DNA of 64,000 bases from Calliphora vicina. Lineage: Eukaryota > Arthropoda > Insecta > Diptera > Calliphoridae. The position numbers and the translations under genes are program-made. Location of the stretch: contig NC_088780.1 in assembly GCF_958450345.1 (NCBI RefSeq), positions 31,395,667-31,459,666 on the forward strand. The letters are read 5' to 3'. Positions 45,961 through 58,076 of the stretch are shown here, piece by piece. The notes under the pieces were generated by a model. That model made no database searches. It saw only the letters and a program-made list of their open reading frames with translations, and was not told the DNA's origin. The stretch's first letter is position 1. Every line of letters begins with the position of its first letter.

Positions 45961-46606
45961 ATGTAAAAAGAGTGATTATTATTTATGTTCTCGACAGAAA
46001 AATATAAAATACATAATATGATGATTAATATAAAAGAGTGATTATTATTTCAGTAGAAAATACACATATAGTGAAAACTTTTGTTTGAAAACTAAGATTA
46101 TATTCGGCTATGCCGAATCATGGTGTATTCATTAAGGTGAAGTTACGAACACAGCTGAGAATGTGTTATTTTTAATTAAAAATCGAGAAAAACATGTTTA
46201 ATTCAACCTTCCGAAGCCCCCAAATAACTTACATACATGATTGATAATCAACATATTTGCTATAGTCCAACTTAGTTTTGCTATTTAAAATCGAGAAAAT
46301 AGGCCCACAAATGTGTAAGATATAAGCAAAAAATCGCGACTACATACCACGATTTTTCCAAAGTATTTATATTTGCCAAAGTTTTTAAGTAATTTTTGTT
46401 TTTCATTCCCTAAACAATTTTTCAGTTCATACAACTCTTTTTGCACCCACGGTACAAATAAACAGATTTTCTCAACAATTAAAAATGGTGTTATCAATTT
46501 ATAGTGGATTACAATCAAAACAAAAACCTCTACGGCTACAAACTTTTCTTGTAATATTTATTAATAAACCTTAAATGATCAGTAAATTAAGTAATATATT
46601 AAAAAA
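45961..46606. other. Spacer with duplicated promoter region
   Basis: A dispersed-repeat remnant lies at about 46085-46360. The last 200 bp are nearly identical to 43170-43391, including the shared motif at 46490-46509 (GTTATCAATTTATAGTGGAT). No gene. Confidence 0.55.
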
Positions 46607-49600
46607 ATGAATGAAAAACTAGTACAGAAATGTAGAACATGTCTTAAGATCAGTAAAAAAATGTTTCCTTTAAATGAACCTGCTAGAGGATGTAGTCCCA
46701 AGAGGACCTATGGTCAACTACTAAAGGAATATGCCAAATTAGAGGTAAGAACATAGATTAATGAATGGTATTACATACTACTATATAACAATTTTATTTA
46801 CTATTTAGTTTACATCAGATTATGAGCATCTCATGCCTCAACATTTATGTGCTTTGTGCTGTCGTGAGTTGAGGTCCACAAATGCATTTGTTCGACAAGC
46901 CAAGTATTCCTATAATGAACTTATAAATCTTATTTCTAAACAATTGGATTGTCTACAAGAAAAAACTATTGATTTCCCACCAAATGGAAACGAATTGGAA
47001 AAATCCCTTGATATCAAAATTGAAAATTATATTGATGAATACCATGCGATAGGACGAAAAGTCCAAGATAATACAACAGAAGGACTCAACATTGTAATCA
47101 TGAGTACTATGTTGAAGTCTGAAGTATGTGAGGAATCAACAGATAATGGCAAACCTATTAAAAAGGATGGAGATATTGAAGAAGTGGATATTATTGATAA
47201 GTATGATTATGGAATTTTAGAAAGATTGTTTTTAACTTAATTTTCATTTTTAAATTCGGGAAAATCGGCTCACAAATGGCTGAGATATAAGCAAAAAAAC
47301 ACGACTACCTCGAATTTTTTTATCAATATTAACAATATTATTACAACAGACACTATGGATATCTAATGATAGGCATTTCAATTACCTTTATAACGACATA
47401 TACAATTTTTTTCCAACAAAAATTAGTCGGCACATCCGAATATAGATCTCTTTCTTGTTTTTACAAATATATTATAACCACTTAAGTTTTTGACAACTGA
47501 GTTAGGTCTTTGGCAGGAGAGTTTCAGCTCTATGTATATTTCTCTATCTTAAGATTTGTATTTACATCCTAAAAACCATTTAGATTTTTGTATGTACTTT
47601 AGAAATACTAGCTTAACTGGAAAATACTGCTAGTTTAAACTTAGGTTTAAAACAAGATAAACAGCATTATAAATTTAATCTGTGTTTAATCAAATTTGAT
47701 TAAATAGTTATTAAAAATAGCATTATATATTACTAGGACCGCCTGGTGGTCAAAATTCGACCACTAATAACGATGTTATACAGTTACTTTTGAGTACATA
47801 TATGCAAAAATATTTATCACGTGTGTGTACAAATGCGCGTGTATGTATTTAGATGTGCATAAACATGTTGTTGTTTTTCAAGCAAATTTAAAACGCTTTT
47901 TACCACTTTTATGGAAAAATTGTTTTAAAAAAATTTATATTGTGCACATCTATAAAAAATAACCTTTTAAACCATATAAGTTTCATCAATATTGGTGGAC
48001 AATAACATACTTAAAAGTGTACCACAAAAAAACGTGTAGCTTATTTATATATAACATTAATTAATTTAAATACTATTAATTAATTTATATAACATTCTTG
48101 TTTTTTTTCAGTGTTCAAAATGACTTAAACGATTCAACATTGGAAACATCAACGTTGACCGATACTAATAAAACTGTTCCATATATAACTGATAATGATG
48201 AGGAGTCTTCTGAATTTAAAATAAACACAGTGTGCCCGATAAGTGATCAAACAATACGCAGTTCTGATAATTTATTAACACTCTTGCATACACAAAATGA
48301 TATTACAGAGGATAGCAAATCTTTAGACGCACAAAAACCCAAATCAAAAAAAGCACTTGTTTGTAAATTATGTCCCATGAAATATAGCAATAAAACCACG
48401 TACTTGAAACATTTAAAGAAGAAACATAACATTGATGAGAAACCGAAAATCAATAAAGCAAGCGATAAAGAAGATCGGACGCATAAAATTTATAAATGTC
48501 TTTCATGTGATTATACAGCCAAATCTCTTCCCACTTTAAGTTACCACACTCGTGCGAAACATGGCAGCGAAAAGGACAAACACGCTTGCAAATTTTGTTC
48601 ACAAAAATTTTTGCAGAAATTTGATTTGTTAATGCATTTGAAAAAATCACACAATGAACTGATAAAGACACTTAAAGCTGAAGTAGAAAATAAAACGGAT
48701 CAAGGGTATTATTTGGTATTTTTTAAATTAAATAATTTTTATAAAAAATGTCCATTACAGGGAAAATCTAAATGATGCCACTACTACAAATATAAATATG
48801 TTGGCACAAGAAGATGATAGTTCTCTTGATGAAAATGAAGACTCTTCTAGTGATGACAGTATTCCTTTGGCCCAAAAAATCGATAAATCACATTCAATGT
48901 CAAACTTAGCCACTGCAATGGAAGTAGAAAAGGAGGCGTTTAGTGATGAAGAGTTTATAAGAAACATGATAAGTTTAAAAAAACGAACACCCAAATCGAT
49001 AGCGAACAAATCTCTAGCCCGGAGCTGTGATAAATGTGGAAAAGTTTATAAAAACTATGAATCTCTTTCTGCCCACCAAAGATATGTTCACATCAGCGAA
49101 GAAAAATACAGTTTATGTCCACATTGTGGTAAAAAATTCAAAAGGAAAACTAACCTAAGGATTCACATAAATAATGTTCATGTTGCAAACAAATCTAAAG
49201 AAATTGTTAAAAAATCCACAGCACCTAATGTTAAAGAGAAGAGGTTTATGTGTACGGAATGTTCCTACGTTTGCGGTACAATAACCACATTAACAATACA
49301 CAGAAATCGTCATCATACAGGCGAAAAACCTTATAAATGTGAATATTGTCCCAAATCGTTTGTGGTATCGTACGACTTGAAACTTCATCGTTATCTACAC
49401 ACCGGCGAAAGACCTTTCAAATGTTCGATATGTTCAAAGGGATTCCAAGACAATGCTCATCTGGTTAAACACAAACGCATGCACAACAGTTTACCGCCTA
49501 ACCAGTGTGACGATTGCGGTAAACGTTTTACCCAGTCGTACAATTTATTAGCACATAAAAGAATTCATCTGAGAGAGAAAAAACTAAATTGTACGATTTG

Positions 49601-49676
49601 TGGAAAAGTATTTGAGAATAGATCGTTGTTAAATATACATCGTATAAGTGAAAATCATCATGATGAAATTATATAA
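46607..49676 (+). CDS. ZAD-C2H2 zinc-finger protein (10 fingers plus one degenerate)
   Basis: Four exons: 46607-46744, 46809-47200, 48112-48705 and 48761-49676, giving 679 residues. Exon 1 (MNEKLVQKCRTC) is short but is placed by its near-identity to 43392-43529. The second intron is 911 bp and holds a minus-strand dispersed-repeat fragment (about 47240-47458). Exon 3's first finger has decayed: CPIS replaces CPIC, and the two His positions are Leu and Asn (LLTLLHTQND). The other three fingers in exon 3 and all seven in exon 4 are sound, ending CTICGKVFENRS. The donor of exon 3 is GG|GTATTA, weaker than in its paralogues. The protein is probably still functional. Confidence 0.87.
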
Positions 49677-50712
49677 ATCTTGGTATGGAAAAAATTGAAA
49701 TATGCCTACAAATATTTAATAAATAAAATAATAATATTTAATAAATTGGCCTAGGAAGGCTTTTTATATTACTGTGAATAAATAAATAAAATAAATAAAA
49801 CTTTTATTTAATTAGCCATAAAGATGTATGGATGTGTTTTTAATGGTTTTACACTCAACAGTTCTAGGAGACTGCCCCGAACTAGTGATTTTACATATAA
49901 TTTAGGGTGACAACTCGTTACATAACTAGTTATTTTAACAGGTACATGTCCTAAGCATGGGGTCACTCTAATCCAAATCACATACTCACTAGCTATCTAA
50001 AGCTGGCCACACACGGAATGATTTGTTCGCCTGATTTGTGATTGAAAATTTTCAATTACTTGTGATTTTGTTCGCGCACAGCCCCATTAACAAGTCGAAC
50101 ACGAACAAATCGGACTCACAAATCATCCGTGTGTGGCCAGCTTAACTGGTTACTTGATCAGCTACATAACTAGTTACTTTCACATGTACAGGTGCTAATT
50201 GACCTCAGTTAAAAAGACATCTCGTAGACAGTCCTATAACCGATTGCTTATAAACAAACCTTTTTCCGACAACTCTCCAATAGATTACTTCTGGTAGGTA
50301 AAATTACAACGAATTACTCACAAAAATGTGCAGTACAAAAAAAAAGGTTAAACTATTTCTGAAAATAGTTTATCCGTTCATTGCTGAAATAATCCTACAT
50401 TTCAGGAGACATATATTGTCCTCTAACTCTAAAACTAAGAGAAAGTAGACAAACGTGTTTAAGTTGTTACATTTACAAATAAGAGAGCTATTCCAACAAC
50501 ACTTTTTCCAGCATATTTTGTAATACAGTCAATGTAATACAATACCTGTAATTTCTCTAACTGCAGTTGTTTTTTACGTTATTAGTCAACTGTGAATGCC
50601 AGAGGAAGAACAAAAAAAGTTTGTATGCAAAAATTAATACAAACAATATATAGATAGATATTTTAAGCATAAAACCAGAAAAAATTTCACATAAAAAATC
50701 CCAATCAATAAA
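49677..50712. other. Intergenic, no gene; MITE at about 49998-50146
   Basis: Apart from the MITE listed separately, this is unremarkable sequence containing several ACTAGTTA-type repeats (ACATAACTAGTTATTTTAAC near 49920 and ACATAACTAGTTACTTTCAC near 50163). From about 50557 it is homologous to 58608-58729, the promoter of the third gene in the next group. The shared motif is at 50578-50597. Confidence 0.55.
49998..50146. mobile_element. Short palindromic MITE, about 148 bp
   Basis: AGCTGGCCACACACGGAATG with ATTTGT on the left is mirrored by ACAAATCATCCGTGTGTGGC and CAGCT on the right. The core is an A/T-rich loop. The arms are nearly perfect over 25 bases, suggesting a fairly recent insertion. 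The flanking ACTAGTTA repeats continue on both sides. I could not settle a target duplication. Confidence 0.65.
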
Positions 50713-52414
50713 ATGAGTAAAAATAGTAAATTTAAAAATAAATGCCGTACGTGTTTGAATGGTTCTAAGGGATTTCAACCGCTAACGAAAACGGTAAACG
50801 AAGATAAAGAGGAAACTAAATCTTATGGTGAATTGTTAAAGGATATAACACATATTGATGTAAGTAGGAAAAGTTACCCAAAAAAAAAGCTAGAGATATT
50901 AACATATCAAAGAGATTTTGTATTTTATAAAACAAAAAGATGATGGATGAAACTTTTAGCGAAATGCCACAAACGATCTGTGGATGCTGCATACGTAAAT
51001 TGAAAGCTGCCTACACTTTTGTACAACAAGCTCATGAAGCCAATGATAAACTATGGGCTATGCTGAATGAAACGGATAATGATGACAAACCTATAAATTG
51101 CTTGCAGGAAGCTCAAATAGATATACAAGATTGCTTGGAGATAAAAATGGAGGATGAGGAAGAGGCGGGAGAAAACAAGCAAGCACTAGCGAAATTCGAA
51201 GTAGAATTAAAAAAAGAAGAGCCTGATGATGGTAATGGTGACGTGAACACGACTACAGGCAAATCAAGTGCTAATAAAAAGGAAAATAAGGAAACGTAAG
51301 TTTTCATGATGAATTTTTTTATTGAAAAACCTAAAAGTAAACTCTACATTTTAGAGCTCCTCCTAAAGACGTACTTGAATCGAAATCCCTGTCCGAGTGT
51401 GAAGACGACTATGATGATGATAAATTTGATACAGACTTTCCAAAGCCAGATGGCGAAATGTCGGACAGTGATAGTGAATCGGATTCCTCCAATGATTCAG
51501 AGTGGGCCGAAGAAACTAAAACAAAAGACACCAGTGATAAATCGAAAACTCCAGTTAAAAAAACCAGAAAAGTAAAACAAACAAATGTGGATGATGATAT
51601 ACCCACCACCTGCGAACAATGTGATAGAGTATTTCCCAATGCTAGTCAGCTGAAGCGTCACAAGCGTATTACACACGTTCCCGAAGAGTTAAAAGTTCAA
51701 TGTCCATATTGTGCAGGCAAATTTGGACGCCGCCACAATATGTACGCTCATATGAGAATACATCACAAGGACAAACCCATAGAAGAGCACATAATACAGC
51801 AAAGAAAACTTCCGCGACAGTACGCATGCGAAAAATGTGATGGCACATACACTACCAAATATTATTTGCTGGCTCACATGAAAACCAAACACAATCCGGA
51901 TGCAGAGAAAAAACCACAACGAGTATTATTACCCAAAAAACGTTTCCTTTGCACATTGTGTGGTGGCAAATTCGATACACAGTATTATTTAGAAGTTCAC
52001 ATTCGAAGACATACCGGTGAAAAACCTTTCAAATGTGATATCTGTGATCGAGCTTTCTATAGGCCTTCAGATGTGCAAGCCCATCGTCGTTCACATACCG
52101 GAGAGAAACCATTCAAATGCACCATATGTGAGAAAGGATTTGCAAGATCGAATAAGCTGAAAGTTCATATACGTACACATTCCAATGAGCGTCCCTATAA
52201 GTGTACTGAATGCGAGAAGGCCTTTAAACAATCAAAAGATTTGACTATACACAGACGCATACACACTGGCGAAAGACCGTATGTATGTGGTGTGTGCCAC
52301 AGTACATTTACCCAAAGTAATTCTTTGAAATTACATCAAACCAAACAGCAACATTTTGTAGTCGATCAAGTAGTGCCCCCAGTTGAAAATAATTTCACAC
52401 CATTTGTAAAATAG
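50713..52414 (+). CDS. ZAD-C2H2 zinc-finger protein (8 fingers), group member 1
   Basis: Three exons: 50713-50859, 50940-51295 and 51355-52414, giving 520 residues. The ZAD is CRTCLNGSKGF in exon 1 and ICGCCIRKLKAAYTF in exon 2. The acidic linker includes LQEAQIDIQDCLEIKME. Exon 3 opens with an acidic segment ending DSESDSSNDSEWAEE, then eight C2H2 fingers from CEQCDRVFPNAS to CGVCHSTFTQSN, with HTGEKPF, HTGEKPF, HSNERPY and HTGERPY linkers. The first three fingers are widely spaced and the last five are a tight array, the usual DNA-reading module. Intron phases are 0 and 2 as in the rest of the family. Confidence 0.9.
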
Positions 52415-52499
52415 TTTTAAAGAATATATGATTTTTTTAAAATAATAAATAAATCAAATTTAAATCCGAACAATAGAAAACAAACTGTGGTACATTATA

Positions 52500-52850
52500 T
52501 TTGGAATACTATTATTTTCAATTAAGTTATAATTTGATGTGTCACAGACATCAAATTCTTTCAGCTCTATTATTTTTAATTCATGTGAAGTTAATACACT
52601 GTGCTCCATATATATATTCATTGCTTTATAATTTACTTTCTTTCGTTCCTATTGTTAAAAGCAGGATTAGATATTCTAAGGATTGTTGGATGAAATCTAA
52701 GCCTATTGTTTTTTCTATATCTTTAAGGGATTTGGCTTTTGCTGTTTATAGACAAGACAGGTCTACTAGAATTTTTTTTTTTTTTTTTTGCAAATATCGT
52801 AATAAGGCCAAAAAAAGTTATTCGCAAAGAAAGAGTTAAATTCACAAAAG
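52500..52850 (+). pseudogene. Possible LINE fragment, linker before reverse transcriptase
   Basis: The open frame 52501-52839 ends KYRNKAKKSYSQRK after CWMKSKPIVFSISLRDLAF and a poly-T run. A W...K...I...RD...YR...YRNKAKK pattern resembles the segment between endonuclease and reverse transcriptase in many non-LTR elements. It lies next to an endonuclease remnant on the opposite strand, which would fit a 5' inversion of one insertion. The homology is weak and by eye only. Confidence 0.35.
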
Positions 52851-52909
52851 TCACGATACTCATAAACTTGCTCTATCAGTAACTTATTAATTTCAAAAGC
52901 TTTGCATAT

Positions 52910-53390
52910 GGAGGGCATGATGCGAAATTGCCGGACATATAAATTGGTCGGAGAATGTAGGTCTTAAACTGTCACTAACCAGCATAAAGTCGATTAACGA
53001 CGTTGAACCATGTGACACATCAAAATGTGTAGTCGCTGCCTACAGAATATTAAGATTAAGTCTCATGTTGAATAAATTATAGTTGAAATCACCAACAATT
53101 ACAACGTTAGAATAATTTGATAGAAATTGAAAATTATAGTTTTCAAAAACTATCAAATCACCATAAGGCAGATATACCACATCAATTACAAACTTCACAA
53201 TATCACTAGAAACGTAAAAGCGAACAACACCATCTCTAGAGAACCAAAAAAACTATATCCACGGATATTTACCGCACGATTCGAAATATACAATAGAAAA
53301 TTTGATGGCACAATATCGACCCACCCTAATAGACATAGATAATTATTATGGTCATTCAAGTCACCGTACACAATCATACGTATTATTTAT
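52910..53390 (-). pseudogene. Non-LTR retrotransposon endonuclease remnant
   Basis: On the minus strand the frames show VVIVGDFNYNL, then STSLIDFMLVSD, and then a segment ending CPAISHHAL. These are the GDFN, S-x-L-I-D and SxH motifs of APE-type endonucleases in non-LTR retrotransposons. The upstream part (53390-53200) is broken by frameshifts, and a stop lies between GDFN and STSLID. It has no reverse transcriptase on the same strand. Confidence 0.65.
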
Positions 53391-53537
53391 ATTGTTGTTG
53401 TGGTAAAAGACGGTGACGTGAATTGACTTAATATGTTGAAAGAATTAAATTTAGAAGTAACCGTTTATACAAATGTACATAAATAGTATTTTCAACTATA
53501 TATGTATATAATTTCTCTAAGTGCTGATACTTTAACG

Positions 53538-53557
53538 GTTATCAATCAATAGTGAGT
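53538..53557 (+). promoter_or_regulatory. Shared upstream motif, ZAD gene at 53672
   Basis: GTTATCAATCAATAGTGAGT lies 134 bp before the ATG. The motif at 50578 (135 bp before the ATG of the gene at 50713) matches at most positions. The rest of the two upstream regions has diverged more, so conservation is concentrated here. Confidence 0.45.
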
Positions 53558-53671
53558 GCACAATGAAAAATCAACAAAAACAATTTGTAAACAACAATTC
53601 ATATAAACAATAAAACCGATATAATTTTAAGGATAATACTAGATTATTGCATATAAAAACCATTCAACAAA

Positions 53672-55386
53672 ATGAGCAAAACTAATAAATTAAAAAATAA
53701 GTGTCGTACATGTTTGAATGGCTCAAAGGGTTTACAACAGCTAACAAAAATGATAACCGAAGAGAAAGATGAAACAAAATCTTATGGTGAATTGTTAAAG
53801 GACCTAACCCATATTGATGTAAGTAGGAAAATAAATAAAAAATACATATTTCATTAAATGTAATTTCTATTTTGTCCAAAAGATAATGGATGAATTATTT
53901 AATGAAATGCCCCAAACAATTTGTGGATGCTGTGTACGTAAAATGAAAGCTGCTTACACTTTTATACAACAAGCTCATGAAGTCAACGATAAACTTTGGT
54001 CTTTGCTCAATGAAACGAGTAGTGTTAATGAAGACAAACCCATAGATTGCCTACAAGAAGCTCAGATAGATATACAAAATTGTTTGGAGATCAAAATGGA
54101 GGATGAGGAGACGGCTGAAAATAATAAACAGGAGTTAACAAAAATAGTTGATGTAGAATTAAAACTAGAAGGATCTGATGATGGCAATGGTGCTTTAAAT
54201 ACAAGTATAGACAAACTATCAGGGGCAATAAAAGTTGATATTAAAGAAGCGTAAGTTGGTCAATTAATTGATAAATTAACGATTTTTTTAAGCCTAAAAG
54301 TGTGCTATACATTTTAGTATGCCCCTAAAAGATGTACTCGAAACCACATCTCCCAAGCAGAACGAATCAATGTCTGAGGGTGAAGACGATTATGATGCTG
54401 ATGATATTTTTGATAAGGATTTTCCAAAACCTGACGAAGGATTAACCGATAGTGATATTGAATCAGAATCATCCAATGATTCAGATTGGGCTAAAGAAAC
54501 TGCAACTGCTAAAACAAAAGAAAATATATCTAAAGCTAAAACTAAAAATTCAGTGCGATCCAAGAAAATAAAAGAAAATCATGTTGATGATAATATACCC
54601 ACACCATGTGATCAATGCGATAGAGTTTTTCCAAATTCTCGTTTACTGAGTCGCCATAAACGTCACACACACGTCCCCGAAGAGTTAAAAGTACAGTGTC
54701 CCTATTGTACAGCCAAATTTGGACGCCGTCATAACATGTACGCCCATTTGAGAACTCATCATAAAGACAAACCCATAGAAGAGCACATAACACAACAGAG
54801 AAAATTTCCCCGGCAGTTTGCTTGCGAACAGTGTGACGGCACCTATACCAGCAAATACTATCTTCTGGCCCATATGAAACTTAAACACAATCCTGATAGT
54901 GCGCCCAAAAAACCAGAACGTGTTATATTACCCAAAAAACGTTTTCTTTGCACGTTATGTGGTTCCAAATTTGATACACAATCAAATTTAGATGTTCACA
55001 TCAGACGACACACCGGAGAAAAACCCTTCAAATGCGATCTCTGCGAACGAGCCTTCTATAGGCCCTGTGATGTGCAAGTCCATCGTCGTTCACATACCGG
55101 GGAGAAGCCATTCAAATGTACAATATGTGAAAAACCGTTTGCCAGATCAAATAAGTTGAAAATCCATATGCGTACACATTCCAATGAACGGCCCTACAAG
55201 TGTGAGCAGTGCGAGAAGGCCTTTAAACATTCGAAAGATTTAAATATACACAAACGTATACATACCGGTGAACGGCCGTACACATGTGGTGTGTGTCACA
55301 GTACATTTACACAAAGTAATTCGTTAAAATTGCATCAAACCAAACAACAACATTTCGAAATTATTGATCAAGTAGTATCCTGTTGA
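53672..55386 (+). CDS. ZAD-C2H2 zinc-finger protein (8 fingers), group member 2
   Basis: Three exons: 53672-53818, 53883-54250 and 54318-55386, giving 527 residues. ZAD halves are CRTCLNGSKGLQQL and ICGCCVRKMKAAYTF. The acidic linker has LQEAQIDIQNCLEIKMEDEE. Exon 3 begins MPLKDVLETTSPKQNESMSE and an acidic run ending SSNDSDWAKE, followed by eight C2H2 fingers from CDQCDRVFPNSR to CGVCHSTFTQSN. The C-terminus is IIDQVVSC. All splice sites are canonical, and nothing is broken. It is the likely source of the 3' half of the gene at 58730. Confidence 0.9.
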
Positions 55387-56278
55387 AATAGCATTTCGCA
55401 TCATTTGTAAAGTAGATTAATAAAAATATAATTCATTTATTTTTTATTTATAAAAATTTCACTTCAAAATATCATATTTTCTTGGGGGAAAAAAATAAGC
55501 TTAATTAGGTTACGTTGGGTTTTTTTAAATAAAAACAACCTGAGGTTAAAGAAATCTTTAATTAGTTCCGCATTAATAGCATTTTTAACACAAAAAATTT
55601 TAAATGAACTATACTATACTGGTAATAGATCAACTTAATTTGTTTATACAAAAAAATTTAAATACAGTTTAAATTTTGGTAAATTAATAACGCAACAAGC
55701 TAGTTTTTACAATAATGGCTAACTAGAATCTTCGGTAAACGTAGTTAAAACTTACTATGTTGTTTTTGAATTATATATATATTGTTTAAAAACAGTTTAT
55801 GGACAGTTGAGTTTTTTTTTACATACTAAAATAAAAAAAACTTAAATTAACTCTTAATTATTTTTTTTTAGAAAAAAAAAAATCGACCAAAACCTCAAGA
55901 AATTTTTTTCTGGGAACAACTGGTATCGAAATCGTTTTTAGCCTTGGGAAGGTAATATTTAAATAAAAATAAATCAGCAGATTTTTTTATTACCTAATAA
56001 AAAAACCTTAGTTGAGAAAAAGTTAAAAAAATTAAATTTGGGCGCCTCGAAAATTATTTTTTTGATATGTCGTAGTGAAACTTTTTTTTCTCATACCAAA
56101 ACCTATTGAAAAAAATAGTTTTTATTTGGATGGAGACCCCCAGAATGGTTGGATATAGGGTTACAAAAATAATGGAGGTTGCTCATACATTTTACCTCCC
56201 TAGGGGTGACTGCTGAGTAGTTACGAGCCTTTTTCTATCCATTTCCCCCAATTTCGTTGCCACCTTTTGTCAAGTTTT
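55387..56278. other. Intergenic, no gene seen
   Basis: AT-rich with long T and A runs; no ORF with recognisable motifs. A G/C-richer patch at about 56120-56240 (GGAGACCCCCAGAATGG, CTCCCTAGGGGTGACTGC) is unexplained and may be decayed transposon sequence. Confidence 0.45.
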
Positions 56279-58026
56279 GTATACCCTTCACCTTCGTGAG
56301 AAGGGTTAATTAATAAGTTTGTCATTCCATTTGTAATTTCTACATTTTTCATTTCCGACCCTATAAAGTACAGTACGGGCTCGATTTGCGCAACCGAAAG
56401 GAAATCGAGGTTGTTGCGATATTCGAAATGTTGCAATAAGCAACCACTATATACGCTATTATTTTTTATTATTTTTTTTAACAAAAACATGCAACTTAAT
56501 TAACAAAAAGTAATTAATTCATATATTAAACAAAACAACCCAGCAAAAAAAGTGAGGAAGAAGATGCAGAATTTTCACAACAAATAGCATGCTTGATGTA
56601 CTTCCAATTTTGGTGAAAAAGCTATGAATTTTACATTAGCTTGTCATTGGAGGGATGTTGTTCATTTTTGACAACTTTTTACTTAATAAATTCGATGCTT
56701 TCGATGCGATTAAATTTCGATTTTAAGGTGTTATTTTAATGTAGGTAGTGGATACCTATATTTTTTGGCATCTTGGATGGAAATATAAATAATAGAAAAA
56801 AAGTGATGTAATTGAACATTTATGAATTGATTTTAATGTAGTTATAAAATTTATGAAACAATGGTTGATTAATTTTAATGATTAAAAAATGTAAAAATTG
56901 TTTGTATACCAATTTTTACAGGTTTTAATAAATTTTATAAAATTCAAAAAATGTAGGAAACAATTACATCAACGAAATATGTATAATTCAGTGTCAAATA
57001 CCCATATTTAAAATCACATCTTCAGAGGTAGAAAAGATTCATTTGCAACTTTAGATGTGATTAAAATGTCATATGTAAAGATGCACTTCCATTATTTTTA
57101 CTTTAAAGTAAAAATAATTGGTGTAAATAAATCTTTTAATAAAAAATAACTGAATAAACAGCCAAAATTCTTTATGAGAGCAGTGTCGTCGTGAAAGTAT
57201 TTTTTAGGTGCCTATGATTTGGCAAATAGTTTTGAATTACGCTTCTGATTAAAAAAACAACCAGAATAAATAGGGAAGAGAATTGAATAACTTCTGAATA
57301 ATATTACATATGAAAAAAAAATAAAGTTGCACTTATCGCGTCTGTTTTTTGAAAAAAGTTGCAGTTATAAAGACTCTAATGTTAAAAAATAGGCTGTTGC
57401 GTTAATCGGTCAGTTGCAATAATAGGTAGTTGCACAAATCGAGCCCGTACTGTATATATATTCTGGATCCTTATAGATAGCGGAGTAGATTAAGCCGTGT
57501 CCGTCTGTCTGTTGAAATCAATTTTCTGAAGACCCCAGATATCTTCGGGATCCAAATCTTCAATAATTCTGTCAGATATGCTTTCGAGAAGTTTGCTATT
57601 TAAAATCAGCAAAATCGTTCCATAAATAACGGAGATATGAGCAAAAAACCGTGACAACCTCGATTTTTGACATATTTTTGATCTATATATGGATTACTAA
57701 GTCATTAATATAGACAATATGGATATCTAATGATAGATATTTCAAAGTCCATTGCAACGATGTAGATAAGGCTATAGTAAGTTGGACCTACAATGGTTCA
57801 AAATCGGGAAAAATATTTTTTAACCCGAATTTTTTTTCATCAAAAATTTTTTTGGTCATAATTTTTTTTTTTTTTTTTTAAAACAAAATAAAAAATTTGG
57901 AAAAAACTTTTTTTAAAAAAAAATAAATTTTGTTTACCTAAAAATATTTAAAAAAAATGTATTTTAAAGTATAATTTGGTGAAGGGTATATAAGATTCGG
58001 CACAGCCGAATATAGATATCTTGTTT
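56279..58026 (-). repeat. Dispersed repeat copy, reverse orientation, split by a MITE
   Basis: On the minus strand it starts AACAAGATATCTATATTCGG with the CGGCTGTGCCGAA hairpin at about 58000-58026 and ends at the CTTCTCACGAAGGTGAAGGG end near 56279. It is interrupted at 56371-57452 by the element described next. Without that insertion the repeat is about 665 bp, similar to the other full copies. It lies head to head with the plus-strand copy at 58077, with only 50 bp between them. Confidence 0.7.
56371..57452. mobile_element. 1.08-kb pogo/Tigger-like MITE with TA target duplication
   Basis: The left end CAGTACGGGCTCGATTTGCG and the right end (reverse complement CAGTACGGGCTCGATTTGTG) are inverted repeats over about 25 bp. 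They are flanked by TA at 56369-56370 and 57453-57454. CAGT ends with a TA duplication place it in the Tc1/mariner/pogo group, and the CTCGATTTRCGC-type subterminal sequence is reminiscent of Tigger elements. Inner GTTGCAAT/ATTGCAAC pieces repeat near both ends. There is no transposase ORF. The insertion point inside the dispersed repeat can be read exactly because intact copies show CTATAAAGTATATATATTCT. Confidence 0.75.
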
Positions 58027-58076
58027 AATACTAACCTCACACAAAACTGCCCTTCGTTTTTGAAAAATTTAAAATA

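Noticed and set aside
52501..52839. 112-residue open frame as a cellular gene
   Set aside because: It contains a poly-Phe run from a T-tract and sits beside a LINE endonuclease remnant; a transposon fragment is more likely.
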